A stretch of DNA of 12,692 nt from Clostridia bacterium (GTDB taxonomy: Bacteria; Bacillota; Clostridia; Christensenellales; Pumilibacteraceae), in NCBI GenBank assembly GCA_017452405.1, contig JAFTMM010000095.1, positions 1-12,692 on the forward strand. Reading direction: 5' to 3'. Under the pieces are notes generated by a model. It saw only the letters and a program-made list of their open reading frames with translations. It was not told where the DNA came from and searched no databases. Of this stretch, positions 7,089 to 12,692 are shown one piece after another; position 1 is the first letter of the stretch, and each line of letters starts with the position of its first letter. The translations under genes and the position numbers were made by a program.

Positions 7089-7117
7089 AAAAAAGTGTTG
7101 CTCGTTTACTAAGCAAC
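7089..7117 (-). terminator. Intrinsic terminator of tex
   Basis: Minus strand: GTTGCT-TAGTAAACG-AGCAAC (7117-7097), a 6-bp stem (7 with a T-G pair), then AC and six T residues (7094-7089). It begins nine bases after the tex stop codon. Confidence 0.65.
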
Positions 7118-7125
7118 CCTTTGAT

Positions 7126-9441
7126 TTATTTCTTGAACTTGTTGAATTTTGCAGCCAATGCAGAAAGCTTATCGTCCAGATTGTTTTCTCGTCTGTCCTT
7201 GCCGTTTCTATTATCTCGTCTACGATCGTTAGTCTTCTGTCCTTTAAGCTGTCTCGTTCTGCGAGGCGCGCCAAGCTGCACGGCTCCGCTTGCCTGTTTC
7301 ATAGACAGGGATATTCTTCCGCGCTTTACGTCTACGCCGAGAACTTTGACGCGAACGTGCTGACCTACCGAAAGTACGTCGCTCGGAGCGGAGATATAGC
7401 CGTCGGTAATTTCGCTGACGTGCACGAGTCCGTCCTGATGAACGCCGATATCCACGAATACGCCAAAATCAATAACGTTGCGTACTACACCGCCGAGTTC
7501 CATACCCTCTTTTAAGTCTTCAAGTGAAAGGAGGTCGGAACGCAAAACGGGCATAGGCAGGTCTTCACGGATATCGCGACCGGGGCGCATTACGTCCTCC
7601 ACTATATCACGGAGAGTGATCTCACCAACACCTATTTCTTCGGCTACCTTGCCGTAGCCTTCAGCTTCTACTTTACTCTTTAAACCACCGAGGTTGGAGT
7701 GGAGAATGTCGGAAGAGGTGTAGCCGTAGCGCGCAAGCAGTTTGCCGAGCGCTTCGTAGCTTTCGGGGTGTACCGCCGTAGCGTCGTAAGGATTCGATCC
7801 GCCTAAAATGCGGAGGAAGCCTGCGCACTGCTCGTAAGCTTTCGGCCCGAGCTTAGATACTTTAAGCAATTCCGCTCTGTCGGTAAAAAGCTTGGTTTTA
7901 CGGTACTCGGCTATGTTTTTGGAAACGGTCGAATTAAGTCCCGCAACGTAGGAAAGTAAGCTGGGCGACGCCGTATTGAGGTCTACGCCTACCGAGTTTA
8001 CGCAGTCCTCTACCACTCCGCCGAGAACTTCGTCCAGTCGCTTATGGGGCATATCGTGCTGGTACTGTCCTACGCCTATGCTCTTTACGTCTATCTTTAT
8101 GAGCTCAGCAAGCGGATCTTGAAGTCTGCGCGCTATGGATATTGCGCTTCTGACTTCCACGCCATAGTCGGGGAATTCTTCCGTGCCGAGTTTGGACGCA
8201 GAATAAACGGACGCGCCCGCTTCGTTTACCATTGCGTACATAACCTCTCTGTCAAGTTCGGGCAGTAGCTCTGCTATAAAGATTTCCGTTTCCTTGCTTG
8301 CGGTGCCGTTACCGATAGCAATTACGTCGACTTTAAAGCGCTTTACTACGTCTTTTACTATTCGCGCCGACTCAAACTTTTGATTATGCGGAGGCGTGGG
8401 CATTATTACGCCGTGCCAGAGATGGTTGCCCGACGTATCGATTACGGCAAGTTTGCAACCGGTACGGTACGCAGGATCTACGCCGAGAATTATCTTGTTT
8501 TTGAGAGGGGGTTGCATAAGAAGAGGCTTTAAGTTGTTTTCAAACGCCTTAATAGCCGACTCCTCAGCGCGCTCCGTGATACAACTACGAAGTTCTCTTT
8601 CAAGCGCGGGGAAAATAAGCCGATAGAACGAATCCGCGCCTGCCGTTTTAATAAACTCCGAGTACGCTCCGCCCTCTTTTACCGCGTACGCGTATACTTT
8701 TTCAAGGCAAGCTTCCTCATCGCAGGAAACGGTGACTTTTAAGCAGTCCTCCTTTTCGCCTCGATTGAGAGCTAGTATACGGTGCGAAGGAATTTTGCTA
8801 ACCGGTTCGGAGTATTCGAGATACATCTCGTAAGTCGGGAGTTTGTCTTCGGGCGCACCATTCGCCTTTTCCGAGGAAACGACACCGTTCTGTCCGATAA
8901 ATTCACGCAAGCTCTTACGAAGGTCTGCGCTATCCGAGATATACTCGGCTATAATGTCGCTAGCGCCTGCCAACGCGTCATTAGCTGTTTCCACACCTTT
9001 TTCCGCATTGATGTAGGCAGATGCTATCGTTTCAAGGTCGCCTACCGCTTCTTGCGCAAAAATCGCATCGGCAAGAGGCGTTAAGCCCTTTTCCATAGCA
9101 ACGCTGGCGCGCGTCTTTCTCTTCTGCTTGTAAGGACGATATATGTCCTCGACTTCGGCGAGCGTTACTGCCGTAGCGAGAGCGATTGCAAGCTCATCCG
9201 TCCACTTGCCTTGCTCCATAATTGAAGCGGCGACTTCTTCCTTGCGCTTTTCAAGGTTGCGCAGATAGTTAAGTCTGTCGGCAAAGTCACGGATTAGTTC
9301 GTCCGTTTGAGCGCCGTGCATTTCTTTACGATAACGCGCTATAAAAGGAATAGTATTGCCGTCGTCGATAAGGTCGACGATATTACCTGCATATTTGGGG
9401 TTAATGCCGAATTCATCGGCGAGTTTTGCTTTTATATCCAT
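7126..9441 (-). CDS. tex: Tex-family RNA-binding transcription accessory protein
   Basis: At 771 residues this is full length for Tex, a bacterial relative of eukaryotic Spt6 that binds nucleic acids and affects transcription. Domains in order: Tex N-terminal helical region (about 1-190) with the near-invariant IPFIARYRKEMHG (31-43) and EVEDIYRPYKQKRKTRA (96-112); YqgF/RNase H-like domain from ILGVDPAYRTGCKLAVID (318-335) to about 445; helix-hairpin-helix region (about 455-560) with GVGQYQHDM and NTASPSLLSYVAGL; and an S1 domain (about 645-716) with GGVVRNVIDFGVFVDIGV and GLVHVSEI. A very basic, Arg/Asn-rich tail (about 725-760) probably adds RNA affinity. The start matches the standard family N-terminus, and an in-frame stop lies upstream. 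There is no SD: the bases before ATG are CTCCCT. The promoter suggests a leaderless transcript. Confidence 0.96.
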   Translation of the reverse strand: MDIKAKLADEFGINPKYAGNIVDLIDDGNTIPFIARYRKEMHGAQTDELIRDFADRLNYLRNLEKRKEEVAASIMEQGKWTDELAIALATAVTLAEVEDIYRPYKQKRKTRASVAMEKGLTPLADAIFAQEAVGDLETIASAYINAEKGVETANDALAGASDIIAEYISDSADLRKSLREFIGQNGVVSSEKANGAPEDKLPTYEMYLEYSEPVSKIPSHRILALNRGEKEDCLKVTVSCDEEACLEKVYAYAVKEGGAYSEFIKTAGADSFYRLIFPALERELRSCITERAEESAIKAFENNLKPLLMQPPLKNKIILGVDPAYRTGCKLAVIDTSGNHLWHGVIMPTPPHNQKFESARIVKDVVKRFKVDVIAIGNGTASKETEIFIAELLPELDREVMYAMVNEAGASVYSASKLGTEEFPDYGVEVRSAISIARRLQDPLAELIKIDVKSIGVGQYQHDMPHKRLDEVLGGVVEDCVNSVGVDLNTASPSLLSYVAGLNSTVSKNIAEYRKTKLFTDRAELLKVSKLGPKAYEQCAGFLRILGGSNPYDATAVHPESYEALGKLLARYGYTSSDILHSNLGGLKSKVEAEGYGKVAEEIGVGEITLRDIVEDVMRPGRDIREDLPMPVLRSDLLSLEDLKEGMELGGVVRNVIDFGVFVDIGVHQDGLVHVSEITDGYISAPSDVLSVGQHVRVKVLGVDVKRGRISLSMKQASGAVQLGAPRRTRQLKGQKTNDRRRDNRNGKDRRENNLDDKLSALAAKFNKFKK

Positions 9442-9447
9442 AGGGAG

Positions 9448-9476
9448 ATAATACCATATTTATGAAAATTTTTCAA
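9448..9476 (-). promoter_or_regulatory. Extended -10 promoter of tex, predicted start on the ATG
   Basis: Minus strand: -35 TTGAAA (9476-9471), 17-base spacer ending TGG, -10 TATTAT (9453-9448). Exactly six bases (CTCCCT) separate the -10 from the ATG, so the usual start site falls on the A of ATG at 9441. Confidence 0.7.
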
Positions 9477-9487
9477 ATAATTTGAAA
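9471..9487. repeat. Perfect dyad overlapping the tex -35
   Basis: TTTCAAATAATTTGAAA has perfect 7-base arms around TAA. It covers the tex -35 hexamer and lies 38 bp beyond the exporter stop. It could be a repressor operator or a weak AT-rich hairpin after the exporter gene; sequence alone does not decide. Confidence 0.45.
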
Positions 9488-9525
9488 TAGCTGTTTGGTT
9501 AAAATCAGATTAAGAAACTAAGGCT

Positions 9526-10515
9526 CTACTCCTGAATTTTTTCCGAATTGCTTTCTGCTTGATTCTTTTCGGAAGATTGTAGCGCAGGTTCTTCCACTTG
9601 CTTGCGCCTAAACGGCCTCAGAAAATCCGGTTTTAGTTCGCTGATGAGTATTGCGCCGAAAACTATCACGAAGCCAACGATCAGAGGCGCGGTAAGCTGT
9701 TCGTCACCGAGAATCACGCTGAATATAACTCCGAAAACCGCTTCAAGACTGAGTATAATGGAGGATTGGTTGGCAGTCGTGAATTTCTGACCGAAGATCT
9801 GAGCAAATTGCGCAAACAGCGTACATACGACGGTAAGATATATTATTTTACCTATCTGTTCGGCGTTTAACGCATAGCCCTCTATTCCCGTTTTTGGTAG
9901 TTCGAAAATCAGAGAAACGATTGCGTGAATTATTCCCACCATAAAAAGCTCCATTACGAGCAGTCTTATGCTGTCGCTTCCTTTTTCCTGAAATCTTGAT
10001 ATGAGAATGATCTGAAAGCCGTAAAATACCGCGCAAAGGAGGGTGAGTGCATCACCGAGAAACATATTCGAGCCGTTAGAATTATCGCCGGAAAGCGCTA
10101 TAAAGCCTATGCCGACTATACACAGAACTGCCGAGATTACGTTATGGCTTTTAGGACGTTTGCGAAAAAACAGCCACACGAGAAACGGGCACATTACGCA
10201 ATACGAGGAAGTAAGAAAGGCGTTTCTTGCCGGTGTGGTAAACATTAAGCCTACGGTCTGCACTAAATACGCCGTAGCAACCACTGCTCCGAGAAGCATT
10301 CCGCGAAGAAGTGTTTTTCTGTCCATGGTTATCATTTTCTTTATAAATACAAGAGCAAGCACGAACGAAGCTATTAAAAAACGTAGCGCTATTATATACA
10401 TGGGAGGCGTGCTTTCCATCGTCTGCTTGAGTATAACGAAAGACGTCCCCCACGCAATGGTTGCGCCGAGAAGCAATGCCTGTCCAAGTAAATTTAATCC
10501 GACCGATTTTTTCAT
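9526..10515 (-). CDS. EamA-domain (DMT superfamily) transporter
   Basis: This 329-residue protein has ten predicted membrane segments in two EamA repeats, the standard drug/metabolite transporter layout. The first repeat begins GQALLLGATIAWGTSFVILK (11-30), followed by PPMYIIALRFLIASFVLALV, both family-typical. The second contains GDALTLLCAVFYGFQIILIS and, near the end, SSIILSLEAVFGVIFSVILG, which is the most diagnostic EamA stretch. The last 35 residues are a charged hydrophilic tail. Substrates of this family vary widely (amino acids, nucleotides, metabolites), so none is assigned. The start is fixed by an upstream in-frame TAA and by the first membrane segment. No SD is present. It is divergent from nhaC and has its own promoter; no strong terminator separates it from tex. 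Confidence 0.9.
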   Translation of the reverse strand: MKKSVGLNLLGQALLLGATIAWGTSFVILKQTMESTPPMYIIALRFLIASFVLALVFIKKMITMDRKTLLRGMLLGAVVATAYLVQTVGLMFTTPARNAFLTSSYCVMCPFLVWLFFRKRPKSHNVISAVLCIVGIGFIALSGDNSNGSNMFLGDALTLLCAVFYGFQIILISRFQEKGSDSIRLLVMELFMVGIIHAIVSLIFELPKTGIEGYALNAEQIGKIIYLTVVCTLFAQFAQIFGQKFTTANQSSIILSLEAVFGVIFSVILGDEQLTAPLIVGFVIVFGAILISELKPDFLRPFRRKQVEEPALQSSEKNQAESNSEKIQE

Positions 10516-10524
10516 ACCGCAAGC

Positions 10525-10553
10525 ATTATAAGATATTTTTTAGTTTATTGCAA
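10525..10553 (-). promoter_or_regulatory. Promoter of the EamA transporter gene
   Basis: Minus strand: -35 TTGCAA (10553-10548), 17-base spacer, -10 TATAAT (10530-10525). Nine bases separate the -10 from ATG at 10515, so the expected leader is about 3 nt. Confidence 0.65.
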
Positions 10554-10568
10554 GCGGATAGAGTAAAA

Positions 10569-10593
10569 TTAACTGACTTTTAACCATTAACTG
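10569..10593. repeat. Direct repeat TTAACTG in the exporter/nhaC gap
   Basis: TTAACTG occurs at 10569-10575 and 10587-10593, 18 bp apart, with a further TTAAC at 10580-10584. The set lies between the two divergent promoters, a usual place for a shared regulator, but the copies are short and could be chance. Confidence 0.25.
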
Positions 10594-10622
10594 CGATTTT
10601 TAGCGAAAAATATCGAAAACAA

Positions 10623-10651
10623 TTGACTTATATTCTTGATTATGATATTTT
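10623..10651 (+). promoter_or_regulatory. Promoter of the nhaC gene
   Basis: -35 TTGACT (10623-10628), 17-base spacer ending TGA, -10 TATTTT (10646-10651); TG before the hexamer compensates for the weaker -10. The predicted start near 10658 gives a 13-nt leader that holds only the SD. Confidence 0.6.
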
Positions 10652-10659
10652 CTTTATAT

Positions 10660-10670
10660 GGAGGAAAATT
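10660..10670 (+). promoter_or_regulatory. SD that fixes the nhaC start
   Basis: GGAGG (10660-10664) with six bases to ATG at 10671. It decides against the in-frame ATG further upstream, which would add 16 residues encoded within the promoter. Confidence 0.85.
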
Positions 10671-12368
10671 ATGAAATTACAACAAAAACTCATCATTACT
10701 GCAATATCGGTAGCAGTGGCTTTACTTGCCTTTATTCTAGTGCCGATATTATGGCCCGCGGACGTTAGCGCGGCAGGCACGGTATTCGCAATGCTTCCGC
10801 CCGTAATCGCTATCGTCCTCGCGCTCGTCACTAAAGAAGTGTATTTCTCTCTGTTTGTCGGAATTATTTCCGGAGCTTTGATTTATTCACGCTTCAACTT
10901 CCTTACTACTATAGACACTACGGTATCCGCTTTTACAGGTAGTATAGGAAACGCTTATAATATAGGTATTCTCATATTCCTCGTTATACTCGGTATTATG
11001 GTTATACTTATGAATAAAGCGGGCGGTTCAAGAGCTTACGGCGAGTGGGCTATTAAGCGTATTAAGACTAAAAAAGGTGCGCTTCTGTCTACTTTCGGTC
11101 TTGGAGCTCTCATCTTTATCGACGACTACTTTAACTGCCTTACCGTCGGTAATATTATGCGTCCCGTTACGGACAAGCATAAAGTAAGTCGTTCTAAACT
11201 TGCTTATATTATAGATGCTACGGCTGCGCCTATTTGCATTATTGCGCCGATATCAAGCTGGGCTGCTGCGGTAACAGGCGTACTCGCAGAAATAGGCAAT
11301 TCGGATATAAACGGATTTGCAACCTTCCTGCAGAGTATACCTTTCAATTTCTATGCTATTCTCACTATTGTTACTATCGTAACTATGACCATACTTCGTA
11401 TGGATTATGGTTCGATGAAAAGACACGAGAAAAACGCAGAAGAATTGGGCGATTTATTCACTGAAGGCGACAGACCTTACGATGAATCCGTAGGCGAATA
11501 TAACCCCAAAGGTAAAGTTATTGACCTTATAATTCCCGTCGTAGTTCTTATCGTAGGTTGTATTTTCGGTATGCTTTACTCCGGCGGTATTACCACGGGC
11601 GAAAACGTTATCGACGCATTTGCTAACTGCGACGCCTCGGTAGGTTTGGTTATAGGCTCTGCAATCGGCCTTATTTTCACTATCATATTCTATCTCCTTC
11701 GCGGAGTTCTTACCTTTAAGGAAATGCTTGCCGCTATTCCCGAAGGCTTCAAAGCTATGGTGCCTGCAATACTCATTCTTTGCTTTGCTTGGACGCTTTG
11801 CTCTATAACTGGAGATTTCCTTAACGCTTCTGCTTGCGTTGAGCCGATCATCTCCAATCCTTATATCGGCAAATTCCTGCCTGCTGTATTCTTCTTGCTT
11901 GCCCTCGGTATTGCGTTTGCAACCGGTACGAGCTGGGGTACGTTCGGAATGCTTCTTCTGTTCGTAATTCCTACTAGCGGTGGTTTAACTCCTGAGCTTC
12001 TCGTTGCAGTTTCCGCTACTATGGCAGGCGCTGTTTGCGGTGACCACATCTCCCCCATTTCGGACACTACGATTATGGCAAGCGCAGGTGCACAATGCAA
12101 CCATATCAACCACGTTAAGACACAAATTCCTTATGCGCTTACAGTTGCAGGCGTATCGCTGATATGTTACTTAATCGCAGGCTTCCTGCCCTACTGGTTC
12201 GTTATGCTTCCGCTCAGTATTGCTCTTATGATCGGCACGCTGATTTTACTTAAAATACTTTTGGACAAGCGCAACGGCAAACAACTTGCCGTTAAGGAGG
12301 GCGATACCGCTACTGCTGAAGAAGTAGCGCCCGAAGCTTCCGAAGAAACCGAAATCACTGAAAATTAA
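10671..12368 (+). CDS. nhaC: NhaC-family Na+/H+ antiporter
   Basis: This 565-residue polytopic membrane protein is of the NhaC family. Motifs visible are IFIDDYFNCLTVGNIMRP (148-165), ATAAPICIIAPISSW (183-197), TGTSWGTFGM (418-427) and GDHISPISDTT (457-467), which together are diagnostic. A hydrophilic charged loop (about 245-282) divides the two halves. The C-terminus from about 540 is an acidic Glu/Ala/Thr-rich cytoplasmic tail. Family members exchange sodium for protons, or an organic substrate with sodium (for example malate/lactate in MleN), so the exact substrate is open. It is the only plus-strand gene, transcribed alone from its own promoter and closed by a terminator 15 bases after the stop. 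Confidence 0.9.
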   Translation: MKLQQKLIITAISVAVALLAFILVPILWPADVSAAGTVFAMLPPVIAIVLALVTKEVYFSLFVGIISGALIYSRFNFLTTIDTTVSAFTGSIGNAYNIGILIFLVILGIMVILMNKAGGSRAYGEWAIKRIKTKKGALLSTFGLGALIFIDDYFNCLTVGNIMRPVTDKHKVSRSKLAYIIDATAAPICIIAPISSWAAAVTGVLAEIGNSDINGFATFLQSIPFNFYAILTIVTIVTMTILRMDYGSMKRHEKNAEELGDLFTEGDRPYDESVGEYNPKGKVIDLIIPVVVLIVGCIFGMLYSGGITTGENVIDAFANCDASVGLVIGSAIGLIFTIIFYLLRGVLTFKEMLAAIPEGFKAMVPAILILCFAWTLCSITGDFLNASACVEPIISNPYIGKFLPAVFFLLALGIAFATGTSWGTFGMLLLFVIPTSGGLTPELLVAVSATMAGAVCGDHISPISDTTIMASAGAQCNHINHVKTQIPYALTVAGVSLICYLIAGFLPYWFVMLPLSIALMIGTLILLKILLDKRNGKQLAVKEGDTATAEEVAPEASEETEITEN

Positions 12369-12383
12369 TTAGCAGAGAATTTG

Positions 12384-12424
12384 AAAGACTGCCCGTTGTT
12401 TCAGCGAAGCAGTCTTTTATTTTG
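12384..12424 (+). terminator. Intrinsic terminator of nhaC
   Basis: The stem AAAGACTGC (12384-12392) pairs with GCAGTCTTT (12409-12417) in nine pairs. An inner CGTTG/CAGCG stem is possible within the 16-base loop. It is followed by a T-rich tract TTTTATTTTG. Confidence 0.8.
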
Positions 12425-12532
12425 TGAAAGAAAAGATCCGTTACTTTCAATGTATTTTTCCTTGTCCCAATATACCTGTTAAATCTACTTATTCTTTGCA
12501 ATGACGTAAAAACAAGAAAATAAATGCATAGC
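12425..12532. other. Intergenic stretch with no recognised gene
   Basis: About 108 AT-rich bases lie between the nhaC terminator and the palindromic terminator. I see no credible reading frame, SD or RNA fold here. Confidence 0.5.
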
Positions 12533-12564
12533 AAAAACGCATTACGAATTCGTAATGCGTTTTT
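12533..12564. terminator. Perfect 32-base palindrome, bidirectional terminator
   Basis: The two 16-base arms are exact reverse complements, centred between 12548 and 12549 (CGAATTCG in the middle), with five A at one end and five T at the other. It directly adjoins the CCA end of tRNA-Lys and can terminate the tRNA operon on the minus strand. On the plus strand it is a back-up to the nhaC terminator. Confidence 0.8.
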
Positions 12565-12640
12565 TGGTACACCTTCGGGGGCTCGAACCCCGGACACCCT
12601 GATTAAGAGTCAGGTGCTCTACCAACTGAGCTAAAGGTGC
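12565..12640 (-). tRNA. tRNA-Lys (anticodon CTT), CCA encoded
   Basis: A complete 76-base cloverleaf. The acceptor arms are GCACCTT and AAGGTGT (first pair G-U), the D arm is TAGCTCAGTTGGTAGAGC, and the anticodon stem is CCTGA/TCAGG with loop CTCTTAA (anticodon at 12605-12607). The T arm is CGGGG-TTCGAGC-CCCCG, followed by discriminator A and encoded CCA. It is last in a tRNA cluster, three bases after tRNA-Gly. Confidence 0.96.
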
Positions 12641-12643
12641 CTA

Positions 12644-12692
12644 TGGAGCGGAAGACGAGACTCGAACTCGCGACATCCACCTTGGCAAAGTG
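12644..12692 (-). tRNA. tRNA-Gly (anticodon GCC), 5' part outside window
   Basis: The 3' portion of a tRNA: anticodon loop TTGCCAA (anticodon at 12684-12686), T arm GCGAG-TTCGAGT-CTCGT, acceptor strand CTTCCGC, discriminator T and encoded CCA. The U73 discriminator suits glycine. The acceptor 5' strand, D arm and start of the anticodon stem are beyond the right edge. Confidence 0.9.

Noticed and set aside
10043..10531. Plus-strand frame of 162 codons opposite the EamA transporter
   Set aside because: Antisense to a gene with ten membrane segments and EamA motifs; no independent evidence.
10594..10616. Hairpin-like ATTTTT-AGCG-AAAAAT in the exporter/nhaC gap
   Set aside because: A short AT-only stem lying between two divergent promoters; no transcript is expected to end there, and it is likely chance.
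10623..10670. In-frame upstream ATG that would extend nhaC by 16 residues
   Set aside because: It would lie within the promoter, and the SD is correctly placed for ATG at 10671, where the family-like hydrophobic N-terminus begins.
12355..12597. Minus-strand frame of 80 codons in the nhaC/tRNA gap
   Set aside because: It runs through the palindromic terminator, the nhaC terminator and the tRNA-Lys gene and has no start signal.

Overview
The window reads as chromosomal DNA from a low-to-mid GC Firmicute-like bacterium, probably an uncultured Clostridia-type lineage. This rests on the gene set (RNase J, a TrmR/TrhP pair like yrrMN of Bacillus subtilis, DUF368/PopT, NhaC, AEC and EamA carriers), on SD sites of the GGAGG type, and on sigma-A-like promoters with 17-bp spacers. 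The species cannot be named from sequence reading alone. There is no mobile element, CRISPR array or phage gene; this is mostly a housekeeping region.

Layout. Nearly everything is on the minus strand. Reading in the direction of transcription from the right: eamA-type exporter (10515-9526); tex (9441-7126) with a compact terminator; a degenerate sugar-nucleotidyltransferase-like gene (7052-6180); a tight operon of RNase J, tRNA wobble-uridine methyltransferase TrmR, U32-family tRNA hydroxylase TrhP and an AEC transporter (6082-1553); a DUF368/PopT lipid-carrier transporter (1475-516); and a TetR-family regulator that runs off the left edge. The only plus-strand gene is an NhaC-family antiporter (10671-12368), divergent from the exporter and ending in a good intrinsic terminator. 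Two minus-strand tRNA genes, Lys(CTT) and a 5'-truncated Gly(GCC), lie at the right edge. They are separated from nhaC by a perfect 32-nt palindrome that can act as a terminator in both directions.

Function. The core is RNA metabolism: RNase J, tRNA U34 hydroxylation followed by O-methylation, and Tex. In the central operon trmR overlaps rnj and the AEC gene overlaps trhP by one base each (TAATG), suggesting translational coupling. The membrane genes (DUF368, AEC, EamA, NhaC) handle lipid carrier recycling, organic anions, metabolites and sodium.

The most unusual points are the following. The promoter of tex places the predicted transcription start exactly on the A of its ATG (leaderless mRNA), and the exporter promoter leaves a leader of only about 3 nt. 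The nucleotidyltransferase-like protein has lost its glycine-rich nucleotide-binding signature and looks like a pseudoenzyme. An AEC transporter is coupled to tRNA-modification genes. The DUF368 leader holds an SD-like sequence too far from the start, a possible seven-residue uORF and a second perfect -10 element. I found no clear multi-gene system of unknown type.
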